Below, one piece after another: positions 44,502 through 56,517 of a DNA stretch of 64,000 bases. The stretch lies in NCBI RefSeq assembly GCF_001758425.2, contig NZ_MDSS02000009.1:28125-92124 (forward strand), in the 5' to 3' direction. Each line of letters begins with the position of its first letter. Position 1 is the first letter of the stretch. The translations under genes were made by a program, and so were the position numbers. The notes under the pieces were generated by a model, which did not search any database, was not told where the DNA came from, and saw only the letters and a list, made by a program, of their open reading frames with translations. This DNA comes from Nesterenkonia sp. PF2B19 (GTDB lineage: Bacteria > Actinomycetota > Actinomycetes > Actinomycetales > Micrococcaceae).

Positions 44502-46900
44502 CTACGGCGCCGCTGCCAGCAGCGCTTCCAGCAGATGCAGCGCGGCGATCTTCTCCAGCGGTGCGTTCCGGTTCCCGCATTTGGGGGACTGCACGCAGGA
44601 AGGGCAGCCGGTCTCGCAGCCGCAGCCGCGGATGGTCTGCGCGGTCGCGGCGATCCACTCCCGCACTGCCGTATGCCCGCGCTCGGCGAACCCGGCGCCG
44701 CCGGGGTGCCCGTCGTAGACGAAGATCGTGGGCTGCTCGGTGTCGGCGTGCAGCGCGGTGGAGACCCCGCCGATGTCCCAGCGGTCGGAGGAGGCGATGA
44801 GCGGCAGCAGTCCGATCATCGCGTGCTCGGCGGCGTGCAGCGCCCCGGGGACCTGCTCGGGCACCACCCCGGCGGCCGCCAGCGCGGTCTCGGGCGCGGT
44901 GATCCATACCGCCTGGGTCTGCAGGCGCGACGGCGGCAGGTCCAGCGGCTCGTCGGAGAGCACCTCGGAGGTGCCCAGCGCCTTGCGCTGGAATCCGACG
45001 ACGGCGGAGGTCACCTCCACCTGTCCGAGGTGCAGGCCGAACCGGTCCCACGCCTGAGAGGCGGAGGTCTCGAGCACCTCGATCGACGTCGTCTCACGGG
45101 CCTGGGTGTAGTACGGAGGGTTCGCCCGGGAGACCAGCACCACGCCGTCGTCGGCGGCCAGGTCCTCCACGATGAACGTCCGGCCCTGGTGCACGTACAC
45201 GGCTCCGGGGTGCGCCTGAGGCTGAGCCTGGGCGGCTCCCATGTCACCGATCACCGAACCGTCCTCGGCGTCGACGATCGTGTACGGCCCGCCGCCGTCG
45301 GAGCGCAGGCGCACCCAGTCGGCGGCGGAGGCGTCGTCGTGGGCGAAGAACCAGCCGCGCGGTCGGCGTCGCAGATGTCCCTGCTCGGTGAGCGCGTCGA
45401 TCAGCCATCGGCCGGGTTCGAACAGCTCGACGTCGTCCAGGGTCAGCGGCAGCTCCTGCGCGGCGGCCAGCAGGTGCGGGGCGGCCACATGCGGGTTGGA
45501 GGGGTCGATGACGGCGTCCTCCACCTTCGCGGAGAAGATCGCCTCCGGGTGCTCCAACAGGTAGGAGTCCAGCGGGTCGTCCCCGGCGATGAAGAATGCG
45601 GCCCCGCGCTGCCCGGAGCGCCCGGCGCGTCCCAGCTGCTGGAAGAAGGAGGCTCGCGTGCCGGGCCAGCCCGCGATGATCACCGCGTCCAGACCGGAGA
45701 TGTCGATGCCCAGCTCCAATGCAGGGGTGGAGGCGACGCCGAGGAGCCGGCCGTCGCGCAGCGCGTCCTCCAGGGTGCGCCGCTCCTCCTTCAGGTACCC
45801 GGATCGGTAGGCGGCCACGCGTCCCAGCAGGTCGGTGTCGATCTCGGCCAGGTTGTCGGCGGCGATCCGGGCGATGGTCTCGGCGCCGCGCCGGGACTTG
45901 ATGAACGCCAGCGTCCGGTGCCCGGCCACCATGAGGTCGGTGAGGATGTCGGCGGCCTCCACGGTGAGGCTGCGTTTCAGCGGGGCGCCGCCGTCGCCGG
46001 TGTGTTCGGAGAGCGTGGACTCCCACAGGTAGACGTCCACGGCTCCGTGGGGCGAGCCGTCCTCGGTGACAGCGGTGACCTCCTCGGCGGGAACCCCGAT
46101 GAGGCGGGAGAACGACGACGCCGGATCGCCGCTGGTCGCCGACGCTGCGGCGAAGACGGGCTCGGCGCCCCGGCGGTAGTGGGCCACCACGCGGCGCAGC
46201 CGGCGCAGCAGCAGGGCCACGTGGGAGCCGAAGATGCCGCGACAGCTGTGCGCCTCATCGATGATGACCAGTCGCAGGCGGGCCAGGAAGCGGGCCCAGG
46301 CCCGGTGGTTGGGCAGGATGCCCACGTTGAGCATGTCCGGGTTGGTGAGCACCACGTTGGCGTGCTGACGCACCCAGCGGCGCTCCTCGGGGTCGGTGTC
46401 GCCGTCATAGGAGGCGGCGCGGATCCCGCCGTCGGCGGTGTGCGTCTCGCTGTCGGCCAGGGCGTGGTCCACCTGGCGGGCGAGCTCGGTGAGCGCGTCG
46501 AGCTGGTCGGCGGCCAGGGCCTTGGTGGGGGAGAGGTAGAGGACGGTGCCGCCCTCGGCGAGCACGGCGGCCAGACCGGGCAGCTGGGTGCCCAGGGACT
46601 TGCCGGAGGCGGTGCCGGTGGCCAGGATCGTGTGCCGTCCGGCCCGCAGGGCCTCGGCGCGTCGACCTGATGCGTGTAGAGCTGTCCGATGCCGACGCCG
46701 GCGTAGCCCTGCGCCAGCGGCTCCGGAACCCACTCGGGCCAGGGCGCGGTGCGGGCGGTGCGGGCCTCCAGGGTGCGGACGTGGCGCAGCGGGCCCTCGT
46801 CGCTGACCGTGGCGGGCAGTCCGGCGCGGCGCAGCAGCGTGAGTGCGGCGGAGGGGTCCTCGGCGACGTCGTCAGCGGGGTCGGCGGCGGGGCGGGTCAT
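44502..46900 (-). CDS. DEAD/DEAH-box helicase with DUF1998 domain (MrfA/Rv3649-like), frameshifted
   Basis: About 799 residues. The N-terminal part (WVPEPLAQGYAGVGIGQLYTHQ, the Q-motif region) joins the main frame near 46653-46661 if GCGCCGAGG is read as GCGGCCGAGG. Then come ILATGTASGKSLGTQLP (motif I), IIDEAHSCRGIFGSH (DEAH), AASATSGDP (motif III), FIKSRRGAETIARI, and QLGRAGRSGQRGAAF (motif VI). The C-terminal DUF1998 region carries four cysteines in GCGCETGCPSCVQSPKCGNRN. The Bacillus relative MrfA unwinds DNA for mitomycin-damage repair. The gene is typically linked to Tad genes in actinobacteria; here it is 10 kb away. Confidence 0.9.
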
Positions 46901-46978
46901 CCCGTTCAGGGTACTCGCCCCGCCGCCGCAGTCGCCGTCTGAGGCCCGGCCGCCCGGGCCCGTCGTCGGCCCCTGTCG

Positions 46979-48028
46979 TCAGGCCCTGGAGCCGAGCTCC
47001 GCGATGTGCTCGGGCAGCCGGTCATGGGAGCCGTACATGAAGTGGTTCTCCATGCGCTCCGAGTAGCGGCTGGCCTCGGTGGTGCGGCCCACCGCCTCGG
47101 CCACCTGGCGGATGTGCATCGGGGACGCTCCGCAGCACACGCCGAGGTAGTTGATCCCCAGGGCGTGCGCCTCGGCGGCGAAGGCACCGATCTCATAGCG
47201 GTTGGTGAAGAGCGGGTCCAGCGCGGTGGGGAAGGTACGGCCATGCGGGGAGGGCACGGCGGCGCCGTCGTCGGAGAGGTTGAAGAAGGTGGGCTCCGCC
47301 TCGGTGGTGCGGTAGGGGATCGGCAGCGCGCCCACGTGGCAGGACACGGCCTCGCGGATCTGTCGCAGCCAGGACATCATGGTGGCCGGGCCGCGGAAGC
47401 AGTTCAGGCCGACGACGTCGGCCCCGGCCTGCTCCAGGCGCTGGCAGGTCTCCACCACGCCCAGGCCGTCGGCCATCTCCTCGAAGGCCATCGGCGCCAG
47501 CGTGAGCACCACCGGCAGCTCGGCGGAGCGGGCGATCTCCAGGGCGGCGAGCGCTTCGCCGGCGTAGTAGAAGGTCTCCCCGATGATCAGGTCGGCGCCC
47601 TCCTCGACGGCCCAGCCGACCATCTCCTCGAACATTCCGCGCACCTCGGCCTGCTTGGCGGGGTCGGCGGGGTCCCAGATGTTGGAGTTGGAGATGTTGC
47701 CGGCCATGAGGTCGCCGGGGCGCGCGTCGGCCACCTCGCGGGCGATCTGCAGGGCTGCGCGGTTCAGCGGCTCGAGCAGCTCCTCCTTGCCGATGACGCG
47801 CATCTTCTCGCGGTGTCCGTTGTACGTGAAGGCCTCGACGACATCGGAGCCGGCGCGCTGGAAGTCCACGTGCAGCGCGCGCAGCGCGTCGGGGTGCTCG
47901 AGGGCCACCTCGGGGACGAACTCCCCGGCGGTGAGGTATCCACGGCGTTCCAGCTCGAAGAGGAACCCTTCGGCGCAGATCACCGGTCCGGCGTCGAGTC
48001 GGTCTGTGAACGATGGCTGGGCGGTCAT
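46979..48028 (-). CDS. Betaine-homocysteine methyltransferase-like protein
   Basis: A 349-residue homocysteine S-methyltransferase domain protein without a cobalamin domain. The zinc cysteines are visible as VVGLNCFRGP (about 230) and LGVCCGASPMH (about 310). EGFLFELERRGYLTAGEFVPE and VVEAFTYNGHREKM match the betaine-dependent branch. It would transfer a methyl group, probably from betaine or a related methylated donor, to homocysteine. ATG at 48028 is preceded by GAGGAG; a GTG one codon earlier is possible. It fits the methionine theme of the two Met transporters. Confidence 0.88.
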   Translation of the reverse strand: MTAQPSFTDRLDAGPVICAEGFLFELERRGYLTAGEFVPEVALEHPDALRALHVDFQRAGSDVVEAFTYNGHREKMRVIGKEELLEPLNRAALQIAREVADARPGDLMAGNISNSNIWDPADPAKQAEVRGMFEEMVGWAVEEGADLIIGETFYYAGEALAALEIARSAELPVVLTLAPMAFEEMADGLGVVETCQRLEQAGADVVGLNCFRGPATMMSWLRQIREAVSCHVGALPIPYRTTEAEPTFFNLSDDGAAVPSPHGRTFPTALDPLFTNRYEIGAFAAEAHALGINYLGVCCGASPMHIRQVAEAVGRTTEASRYSERMENHFMYGSHDRLPEHIAELGSRA

Positions 48029-48221
48029 CACCGCTCCTCTCAGTCATGGGATGTGACGTGCCACGGGTGGGAGCGGCCGATGCGAGGCCTCGCGTCTCCG
48101 GCCGGGTGGGTCGATCTGTCGTGGCGGTGACGCCGACTCTACAAGAATGATCACGTCGATGGGAATTATGTTCATAGAGTGACACGGAGGATCGGGAGGA
48201 CGCGGCTTCAGACGACGACGG

Positions 48222-48275
48222 GCCGTCCCCTACGGAGCTCCGCCGGGAAGGGCGGAGCCGCAGGAGACGGCCCTC
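48222..48275 (-). terminator. Terminator after the acetyltransferase gene
   Basis: GGGCCGTC (48222-48229) pairs with GACGGCCC (48268-48275), and inside it GCTCCGCC pairs with GGCGGAGC around a six-base loop. It lies 43 bases beyond the stop at 48318 on the minus strand. The remaining gap up to the BHMT start has an AT-rich patch (48143-48180) that probably holds the BHMT promoter. Confidence 0.7.
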
Positions 48276-48317
48276 AGGTCGGCGCGGCGGTACCGCCGCG
48301 CAGGAACGCTCGGAGGC

Positions 48318-49021
48318 TCAGGCCTCGCTCTTGAGGTCGTCGAACTGGGAGTGCGAGGGGCGGATGCGTTCGCTGCCCGGGGCGCCGTAGACGTAGACGT
48401 CGCCCAGCAGCGTCCAGCCCAGATACTCGTAGAGCTCCAGGCCCTCGGCGTTGGCCACCAGCAGGCCCTCCTCGACGTCGCCCTCCAGGGCGATGGCCAC
48501 CAGGGCGCGGGTCACGAACGTGCCCAGGCCCTGACGGCGGAAGTCGGGATTGGTGTAGATGCGGTCCAGGACGGCGTACTCGTCGACGACGGCGACGCGC
48601 CCGCGGGCGGCTACGGTGTCGCCGGAGCAGACGGTGAACAGGGTCCAGCCGTCGAAGTCCTCCCGGGTGGTGGTGTAGCCTCCGGGGTGATGGGGTCCTC
48701 GACGTCCTGGGTGCCCATGTCGACGACCATCAGCTTCTCTTCGTCGCTGATGCGCTCGAGGCCGTTGATGGAGTCCTTCAGGGACTCGTCGCCGGGCTCG
48801 GCAATCAGCGTCAGCAGTCGCCCCGGGCTCTTCGTGACCGCCGAGATGACTTGGCGCAGAGCGGTCTCGTCCGGGGCGTGGAGGACGTATTCCCAGTCGT
48901 CCGAATCGCCGGAGCGCAGGGCGGAGTGGACGGCTCCGTCGTGGTCGACGTCGTAGTCGTGGGTCCGGGCCCAGCCGGTCACCCAGGTGCGGACGAGTGC
49001 GTCGTTCAGCTCGGAAGTCAT
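48318..49021 (-). CDS. GNAT family acetyltransferase, frameshifted
   Basis: About 234 residues over two frames. The N-terminal part ([38 protein letters not shown]) is a GNAT-like extension. After EDPITPE the frame breaks near 48677-48680; reading GAGGCTAC as GAGGGCTAC gives [18 protein letters not shown], then [19 protein letters not shown], the acetyl-CoA-binding R/Q-x-x-G-x-G/A loop, and [19 protein letters not shown]. Substrate unknown. It is divergent from trhO. Confidence 0.82.
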
Positions 49022-49184
49022 GAGACGACTATATGAGTTCAGACCGGGGGTGTGGGAGGGGCCACGGCAACGAGTTCATAAAGATCGATGCGCTGAACCC
49101 CGTGGTCAGCACGATCTGCGGGCGACTGACCAGGGGCGAAGGATCTGTCCGGATCGTCGGTGTGCGCCGGTATCCTGGTGCCCC

Positions 49185-50135
49185 GTGAGCATCTCGCGGA
49201 TCGTCCTCTACTACGCCTTCACCCCGCTGTCCGACCCGGAGGCCGTACGGCTGTGGCAGCACACGCTGTGCCGGGAGCTGGGGCTGAAGGGTCGCATCAT
49301 CGTCTCCCCCCACGGCATCAACGGCACCGTCGGCGGAGAGCTCTCAGCGGTGAAGCAGTACGTGAAGCAGACGCGTTCCTACGGCCCGTTCCGCGGCATG
49401 GAGTTCAAGTGGTCCGACGGCGGTGCCGCGGACTTTCCTCGACTCTCGGTCAAGGTCCGCCCCGAGCTGGTGGCCTTCGGGGTCCCGGAGGAGATCGAGG
49501 TCGACGAGCAGGGCGTGGTCGGCGGCGGCGAGCACTTGACTCCGCAGCAGGTCCACGAGCTGGTGGAGGCCAAGCGAGCCGACGGTGCGGAGGTGACCTT
49601 CTTCGACGGCCGCAACGCTATGGAGGCCCAGATCGGCCGGTTCAAGGACGCCGTCGTCCCGGAGACCGAGACCACTCGGGACTTCATCGCGGAGCTGGAC
49701 TCCGGGAAGTATGACCACCTGAAGGATCAGCCGGTGGTCACCTACTGCACCGGCGGCATCCGCTGCGAGGTCCTCTCCGCGCTGATGAGGCGGCGAGGCT
49801 TCGAGGAGGTCTATCAGATCGACGGCGGCATCGTCCGCTACGGGGAGACCTACGGTGATTCCGGCTACTGGGAGGGTGAGCTCTACGTCTTCGACGGGCG
49901 CATGAACACCCGGTTCAGCCAGGAGGCCGTCACCCTGGGCGAATGCACCGCCTGCGGAGGGCCCACCAGCACCTTCCACAACTGTCGGGACCGTGGATGC
50001 TCCACGCTCATGCTCTACTGCGAGGACTGCCGCCACATCCCTGAGACCACGCGCTGCGCGGACTGCGAGGCCCGACTGAGCGCGCACCCGCAGGACCCCA
50101 ACTCCGGACACCTCGAGAGGCCCCGACGCCGATGA
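49185..50135 (+). CDS. trhO: tRNA uridine-34 hydroxylase (rhodanese family)
   Basis: A 316-residue TrhO/YceA protein, which hydroxylates U34 of tRNAs as a step toward methoxy/carboxymethoxyuridine. The N-terminal domain is [19 protein letters not shown] with [11 protein letters not shown]; the rhodanese domain has the active-site loop [18 protein letters not shown]; a Cys-rich end follows ([30 protein letters not shown]), likely zinc-binding. The GTG start has no ribosome binding site but a TATCCT -10 box 8 bases upstream, pointing to a leaderless message. It overlaps the next gene by 4 bases. Confidence 0.92.
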   Translation: MSISRIVLYYAFTPLSDPEAVRLWQHTLCRELGLKGRIIVSPHGINGTVGGELSAVKQYVKQTRSYGPFRGMEFKWSDGGAADFPRLSVKVRPELVAFGVPEEIEVDEQGVVGGGEHLTPQQVHELVEAKRADGAEVTFFDGRNAMEAQIGRFKDAVVPETETTRDFIAELDSGKYDHLKDQPVVTYCTGGIRCEVLSALMRRRGFEEVYQIDGGIVRYGETYGDSGYWEGELYVFDGRMNTRFSQEAVTLGECTACGGPTSTFHNCRDRGCSTLMLYCEDCRHIPETTRCADCEARLSAHPQDPNSGHLERPRRR

Positions 50136-51753
50136 CCCGCCTGTCCCGCGAGGCTGCGGCCGCGCTGCCCGCCCCCCGTTCCGAGAGCGACGCCGCGGTT
50201 GCCGCCGTCGCTGTGCTGCGTGCCGAGCTTCAGGCCGCCCGGTTCACCAACGCACGGGTCTCCGAGCTGCTGGGTCCCGAGGCCGTGGCCGCCCTGGACC
50301 GGGAGCAGATCGCCCCGGGCCAGCTGGTGGTGTCCCGGCTGCTCCAGCAGGAGCGACCGGACCCCTGCGCGGTGTTCACCGCCCTGTGGCTGCTGGACAT
50401 GGAGGTCGATGCCGACGTCGTCTCCGCCGCGCTGCCGCGGCTGGGAGCAGAGGGCCTGGAGACGCTGGGCCTGGCCCACCGCGACGGCGGGACCTGCCGT
50501 CCGTCGGTGGATCTGCGCCCCTATCAGGTCCAGGGCCGCGAGGGAGAGTCGGACCTGTGGGTCACCTCCGACCTCTCCGCTCATCAGGTGGACGGTCCTC
50601 TGCCTGCGGAGCATGTGCTCGGTGTCGGTCAGGCCAGTCTGACCCTGGCGTCGATCACCCACCGTCGCCCGGTGCGCCGGGCGCTGGACATCGGCACCGG
50701 CTGCGGCATCCAGCTGTTCCATCTGCTGGACCATGCTGAGCATGTGGTGGCCACCGACCTCTCGGACCGTGCGCTGGCCTTCACCCGCTTCAACCTGCTG
50801 CTCAATGCGCCTGCGCTGCGCCTGGACCCGCGCCGGCTGGCCGATCGGGTCGAGCTGCGTCGCGGGAGCCTGCTGGACCCGGTGGCCGGCGAGACCTTCG
50901 ATCTGGTGGTCTCCAATCCGCCGTTCGTCATCACCCCGCGCGTCACCGAGGCCCGCGTGGGGGAGCGGTACACGTACCGCGACGGCGGCCGCACCGGCGA
51001 TGAGCTCATGGCCGAGCTGATCGGGGGTCTGCCGGCGGTGCTCGCACCCGGTGGGACCGCCCAGATGCTGGGCAACTGGGAGGTCCATGGGGCCTCGGAC
51101 TGGCAGGAGCGTCCCCGCGGCTGGGCTCAGGAGGCCGGTCTCGACGCGTGGTTCGTCCAGCGCGACCTCCAGGACGGGCCCGGCTATGCGGAGACCTGGC
51201 TGCGCGACGCGGCCGAGGAGCGTGACCTGGACGACTACCGGCGCCGTTACGCCGAGTATGTCGAGGACTTCGCGACCCGTGGCGTCACCGCCGTCGGATT
51301 CGGCCTGATCTGGCTGCACCGGCCCCGCGCCGGCGCGGGGCGTCCTGGGTGCGGCTGGAGGAGATCACCCACCCCGTGGATCAGCCGCTCGGCCCGATCC
51401 TGGGGCGTGCCGCTGAGCGGGCGCTCGCGGCGGCCGCCGACCCCGCAGCGGTGCTGGATCAGCGGCTTGTCGTCGCCGGGGACGTCACCGAGGAGCGGCA
51501 TCAGCGGTTCGGCGCCGCGGACCCGGAGGTCATCCTGGCGCGTCAGGGCGGCGGTCTGCGACGGGCGCGTCCCGTGTCCTCGGGGGCCGCGGGCGTGCTG
51601 GGCGCGGCGGATGGGGACTTCGAGGCCGGGCAGCTCATCACCGCGGTCGGGGCGTTGCTGGACGACGGGACGGTCGACGTCGAGCAGCTGACCTCCGCCC
51701 TGCGCGAGGAGGTCCTGGAGCTCTACGTGGACGGGTTCCTCACCGAGGCGTGA
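50132..51753 (+). CDS. Class I methyltransferase (HemK/RsmC-like NPPF type), frameshifted
   Basis: About 540 residues. An N-terminal helical domain ([20 protein letters not shown]) is followed by the SAM-binding site [18 protein letters not shown] and the catalytic [17 protein letters not shown], the NPPF motif of enzymes that methylate amide or exocyclic amino nitrogens. After [14 protein letters not shown] the frame breaks near 51343-51350; the rest ([19 protein letters not shown] to FLTEA) is a C-terminal extension typical of the actinobacterial two-domain form. It overlaps trhO. The substrate, RNA or protein, is unknown. Confidence 0.82.
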
Positions 51754-51824
51754 GGCGGCTGCGGGCGTCCTCGGATGACGCGCGATGATGTCTGCGTCAC
51801 ATCCGCTCGTCTAGACTTCCCACC

Positions 51825-52559
51825 ATGTCACCTCGCGCCGCACTCGCAGACCACGATGACGCCGCGACAGGTCCGGCGGCCCCGAGGAGCGGGCACGACC
51901 ATGAGGACCTGCCGCCGTCGGTCGTCATCGAGGACGTCCAGGCCATCCGTGCGCTCGCCCATGAGGCGCGGCTCACCGCCCTGGACGAGCTCTTCGGGAC
52001 CCATCGGGTCTACACAGCCACGGAACTGGCGGCCCAGTGCGACATCTCGCCCTCGGCGATGAGCTACCACCTGCGGGCATTGGAGAAGTACGGATACATC
52101 CGGCGGGTGGAGCATGCCGGGGACGGACGCAACCGGTACTGGCAGGCCGCCGCCCGGCGGCTGCGGATCTCCGGGTTCGACTCCTCGGCGCACGCCAAGA
52201 ACGCCTACGCCAACGCGCAGATCAAGTCGCTGCAGCGACGCATCGGGGACGAGATCCTGCGGCGTGAGCAGCGCGGTCCCAGCTCGGTGGAGCTGCACCC
52301 CATCCTGTCTTCGGGCATCCTGTCGCTGGATGAGGATCGTGCTCAGGAGTTCAAGGATCGGCTCTACGCCCTGGTCGCCGAGTACGAGCAGGCCTGCTCG
52401 GAGCACCCTGAGGAGGACCCGGCCAGTCGACTGCACTACTTCGTCTCGGCCATCGAGGAGCCGGTCCGCCGGGCTGCTCCGGAGGGGCCGGAAGAGCCCG
52501 CGGATTCCGGGGACGGGGCCGATGAGACGGGGTCGGAGGCCGACGACGGCGCCGTCTGA
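51825..52559 (+). CDS. ArsR-type winged-helix regulator
   Basis: A 244-residue regulator. IEDVQAIRALAHEARLTALDEL and YTATELAAQCDISPSAMSYHLRALEKYGYI form the ArsR-type winged helix, followed by the wing HAGDGRNRYWQAAARR. A helical C-terminal part and an acidic tail follow. No metal-binding cysteines are seen, so it is probably not a metal sensor. Its place directly upstream of topA is the main context clue. Confidence 0.82.
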   Translation: MSPRAALADHDDAATGPAAPRSGHDHEDLPPSVVIEDVQAIRALAHEARLTALDELFGTHRVYTATELAAQCDISPSAMSYHLRALEKYGYIRRVEHAGDGRNRYWQAAARRLRISGFDSSAHAKNAYANAQIKSLQRRIGDEILRREQRGPSSVELHPILSSGILSLDEDRAQEFKDRLYALVAEYEQACSEHPEEDPASRLHYFVSAIEEPVRRAAPEGPEEPADSGDGADETGSEADDGAV

Positions 52560-52612
52560 CGGCACTGATATATTGAGCACCGCCGCCACCCAACCCGACG
52601 TCGAGGAGTGCA

Positions 52613-55457
52613 GTGCCCCCCAAGGCCGCAGCAGGCAAGAAGCTGGTGATCGTCGAGTCGCCGGCCAAGAGCAGGTCGATCGCCAAGTATCTGGGCGACG
52701 ACTTCATCGTGGACGCCTCGGCCGGGCATATCCGTGATCTGCCGCAGCCCTCGGACCTGCCGGCGGAGATGAAGAAGGGCCCGTTCGGGAAGTTCGCGGT
52801 CAACCCGGAGGACGGCTTCGAGCCGTACTACGTGATCTCCGAGTCCAAGAAGAAGAAGGTCTCGGAGCTCAAACGGGCGCTCAAGGAGGCCAGCGAACTC
52901 TACCTGGCCACTGACGCCGACCGCGAGGGTGAGGCCATCGCGTGGCACCTGCTCGAGGTGCTCAAGCCGAAGGTGCCGGTCTACCGGATGACCTTCACCG
53001 AGATCACCCGGGAGGGGATCACCCGCGCCCTGGACAACGTGCGCCAGATCGACGAGGACCTGGTCGACGCGCAGGAGACCCGGCGCATCCTGGACCGCCT
53101 CTATGGCTATGAGATCTCCCCGGTGCTGTGGCGCAAGATCGGCCGCGGCCTGTCCGCAGGCCGGGTGCAGTCCGTGGCGACCCGCCTGGTGGTCGAGCGG
53201 GAGCGGGAGCGCATGGCGTTCATCCCCGCCTCGTACTGGGACCTGGCGGGGACCTTCACCACCGACGCCGGCGAGTCCTTCGCCGCGAAGCTCCACGCCG
53301 TCGACGCGCCCGGGTGGCCACCGGGGCGGACTTCGACGACCGCGGGACGCTGAAGTCCACCCGGTCGAAGTCCGAGGTCACCGTCCTGGACCGGACGGCC
53401 GCCGAGTCGCTCGCCGAGGGGCTGACCCAGGCGCGCTTCGAGGTCGACTCCCTCGAGGAGAAGCCCTACAGCCGCCGGCCGTCCCCGGCCTTCACCACCT
53501 CCACGCTGCAGCAGGAGGCCTCCCGGCGTCTGCGGTTCTCCTCCCGCGTGACCATGCAGGTCGCCCAGCGTCTCTATGAGAACGGCTACATCACCTATAT
53601 GCGCACCGACTCGGTGACGCTGTCGAATGAGGCGATCACCGCGGCGCGCCGTCAGGCCTCCGAGCTCTACGGCCCCGAGTCCGTGCCGGAGAAGCCTCGG
53701 CACTACGCCAAGAAGAACGACTCGGCCCAGGAGGCCCACGAGGCCATCCGTCCGGCGGGAGACCACTTCCGCACCCCGGGCCAGGTGGCCGGGGAGCTCT
53801 CCAAGGAGGAGTTCCGCCTCTACGAGCTGATCTGGAAGCGCACCATCGCCTCGCAGATGGCCGACGCCAAGGGCTTCACCGCCTCGGTGAGGCTGACCGG
53901 TCAGGCCTCCGACGGGAGGCGCGCCACGTTCGGCGCCTCCGGAACCGTCATCACCTTCCCTGGCTTCCTGGCCGCCTATGAGGAGGTCAAGGAGAAGACC
54001 GCCGCCGAGGGCGAGGAGCAGGGGGAGAAGGACGACGCCGCATCCTCGGACCGGCGGCTGCCCAAACTGGAGCAGGGACAGAACCTCACCGGCGAGGACG
54101 TCCGGGCCAAGGGGCACGAGACCACGCCGCCGGCCCGCTACACGGAGGCGAGCATCGTCGCCGAGCTGGAGAAGCGGGAGATCGGTCGCCCGTCCACCTA
54201 TGCACCGACGATCTCCACGATCATGGATCGCGGCTACGTGACCAAACGCGGGGCGGCCCTGGTGCCCTCCTGGACCGCCTTCTCCGTGATCCGGCTGCTG
54301 GAGGAGCACTTCGGCCGCTACGTGGACTATGACTTCACCGCACGCATGGAGGACGACCTCGACCAGATCGCCCGCGGAGAGATCGAGCGGGAGGCGTGGC
54401 TGCAGGGCTTCTACTTCGGAGCCGACAGCGGCGCCGAAGGGCTGCGTCACGTCGTCGACAACCTCGGGGAGATCGACGCCCGGGCCATCAACTCCATGGA
54501 GATCGCGGAGGGCGTCACCCTGCGTGTGGGGCGGTACGGGCCCTACCTGGAGCGTCCGAACCCCGAGGGCGGGGAGGGCGCAGAGCCGCTGCGCGCCAAC
54601 ATCCCCGAGGACCTTGCTCCGGACGAGCTGACCGCCGAGCGTGCGGAGGAGCTCTTCGAGAAGGCCCAGCACTCCGGCCGGGTGCTCGGACATGACCCGG
54701 AGACCGGCCGGGAGATCGTCGCCAAGGACGGCCGCTACGGCCCCTATGTCACCGAGGTCATCGAGGAGATGACCGAGGACCAGGTGCAGGCGTATCTGGA
54801 CGCCCAGCCCACCGAGTACTACAAGAACGGCAAGCCCAAGCCGAAGAAGAAGCCCAAGAAGGAGAAGCCCCGCACGGGCTCCCTGCTGAAGTCGATGTCG
54901 CTGGAGACGGTGACGCTCGAGGACGCGCTGAAGCTGCTCTCCCTGCCGCGGGTGGTCGGCGTCGACGCCGACGGCGAGGAGATCACCGCTCAGAACGGGC
55001 GCTTCGGTCCCTACCTGAAGAAGGGCACCGACTCCCGTTCGCTGGAGTCGGAGGAGCAGCTGTTCACGATCACGCTGCAGGAGGCCCAGGCGATCTACGC
55101 CCAGCCCAAGCAGCGGGGTCGGCGTCAGGCGGCCGCACCCCTGGCCGAGTTCGGGCAGGATCCCACCTCGGAGAAGCCCGTGGTGGTCAAGGACGGCCGT
55201 TTCGGTCCGTACGTCACCGATGGGGAGACGAACGTGACGGTGCCGAGGGGGACCTCGGTGGAGTCGCTCACGAAGGAACGGGCCTTCGAGCTGTTGGCCG
55301 AGAAGCGCGCCAAGCGCCGGCGAAGAAGGGCGCACGGAAGTCCGGCACCTCCACGAAGTCCGGTTCGTCGAAGTCCTCGAAGTCCTCCGGGGCGAAGTCC
55401 ACGACGACGAAGAAGTCCTCCAGTGCCAAGCCCGCCACCGCAGGGTCGGGGAAGTAG
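52613..55457 (+). CDS. topA: DNA topoisomerase I, two frameshifts
   Basis: A type IA topoisomerase of about 948 residues that relaxes negative supercoils. The GTG start follows GAGGAG, with a TATATT -10 box at 52569. [20 protein letters not shown] and [17 protein letters not shown] are the Toprim motifs. The frame breaks near 53302-53312 and resumes as [16 protein letters not shown]; the active-site Tyr follows in [13 protein letters not shown]. Repeated topoisomerase C-terminal domains ([36 protein letters not shown]) are followed by a second break near 55314-55322, after which comes the usual Lys/Ser-rich tail ending GSGK. Both breaks are missing-base type. Confidence 0.93.
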
Positions 55458-55464
55458 GGGTCTC

Positions 55465-56517
55465 ATGCGACTGGGCGTGCTCGACATCGGCTCCAACACC
55501 GTCCACCTGCTCCTGGTGGACGCGCACGTCGGAGCCAAGCCCGAAGCCTTCGCCTCGCATAAGCGGCCGCTGTCCCTGGTCCGTCATTTGGACCCCGAGG
55601 GCGCCATCACGCGGGCGGGGCAGGACGAGCTGATCGGGTTCATCGACGAGGCCGCCCGCTTCGCCGCCCGGCACCGGGCCGAGGATCTGCTGTCCTTCTG
55701 CACCTCGGCGATCCGCGAAGCCACCAACGGGGACGAGGTCCTGGCTCGCGTGGCCGCTGAGACCGATGTGGAGCTCATGGAGCTCACCGGGGCGCAGGAG
55801 TCGGCCATGACGTTCTTCGCCGCCCGTCGGTGGCGCGGATGGAGCGCGGGCCACATCCTGAACTTCGATATCGGCGGGGGCTCCTTCGAAATGGCCTACG
55901 GGCAGGACGAGCTGCCCAGCACGGCGATGTCGGTGCCGCTGGGCGCGGGTCGGCTGACCCGGGACTGGCTGACCGAGGATCCCCCCACCAAGGAGCAGAT
56001 CAAGGCGCTGAAGACCTATGTGCGGGAGGAGATCGCGGCCGCCCGCCTGGAGTTCCCGATGCTGAACTCCCATACCGAGGTGCTGGCCACCTCCAAGACG
56101 TTTCGTTCTCTGGCCCGGATGACTGGCGCGGCACCGTCGGCCTCCGGCCCCTATGTGCGTCGTACGCTGGCGCATAAGGACCTCAAGCCGCTGGTCAAGC
56201 GGCTGGGCCAGATGAGCGCCACCGAGCGGGCGGAGCTGCCCGGCGTCTCCGTCGTGCGCGCGCGGCAGGTCTTCGCCGGTGCGCTGGTGGCGGAGGCGGC
56301 CATGAAGACCTTCGGCATCGACGAGCTGCAGATCTGCCCCTGGGCGCTGAGGGAGGGGCTGATCCTGCGTCGGCTGGACGCCCTGGTGCGGGAGCACGGC
56401 GTGGAGGTCGCCCACGCGCCCGGGGTGGGCCATGTGGACCTCGCCCGCGAGCTGAGGCGGCCGTCGCGGCGCGACGTCGCGGCGACTCGAGCGGCGGTCG
56501 AACATGCCCACCGCTGA
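55465..56517 (+). CDS. Ppx/GppA family exopolyphosphatase-like protein
   Basis: A 350-residue ASKHA-fold phosphatase. [20 protein letters not shown] is the phosphate-1 loop, [17 protein letters not shown] the catalytic-Glu region, and [16 protein letters not shown] the phosphate-2 loop. It would hydrolyse polyphosphate or pppGpp. The start lies 7 bases after the topA stop, so they are probably cotranscribed. Its end overlaps the next gene by 14 bases. Confidence 0.9.
   Translation: MRLGVLDIGSNTVHLLLVDAHVGAKPEAFASHKRPLSLVRHLDPEGAITRAGQDELIGFIDEAARFAARHRAEDLLSFCTSAIREATNGDEVLARVAAETDVELMELTGAQESAMTFFAARRWRGWSAGHILNFDIGGGSFEMAYGQDELPSTAMSVPLGAGRLTRDWLTEDPPTKEQIKALKTYVREEIAAARLEFPMLNSHTEVLATSKTFRSLARMTGAAPSASGPYVRRTLAHKDLKPLVKRLGQMSATERAELPGVSVVRARQVFAGALVAEAAMKTFGIDELQICPWALREGLILRRLDALVREHGVEVAHAPGVGHVDLARELRRPSRRDVAATRAAVEHAHR

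Noticed and set aside
53128..56517. A natural topA-Ppx fusion protein in one frame
   Set aside because: The apparent fusion arises from a missing base near 55318; in the corrected frame topA ends at 55457 with its usual Lys/Ser tail, and ppx has its own ATG at 55465.
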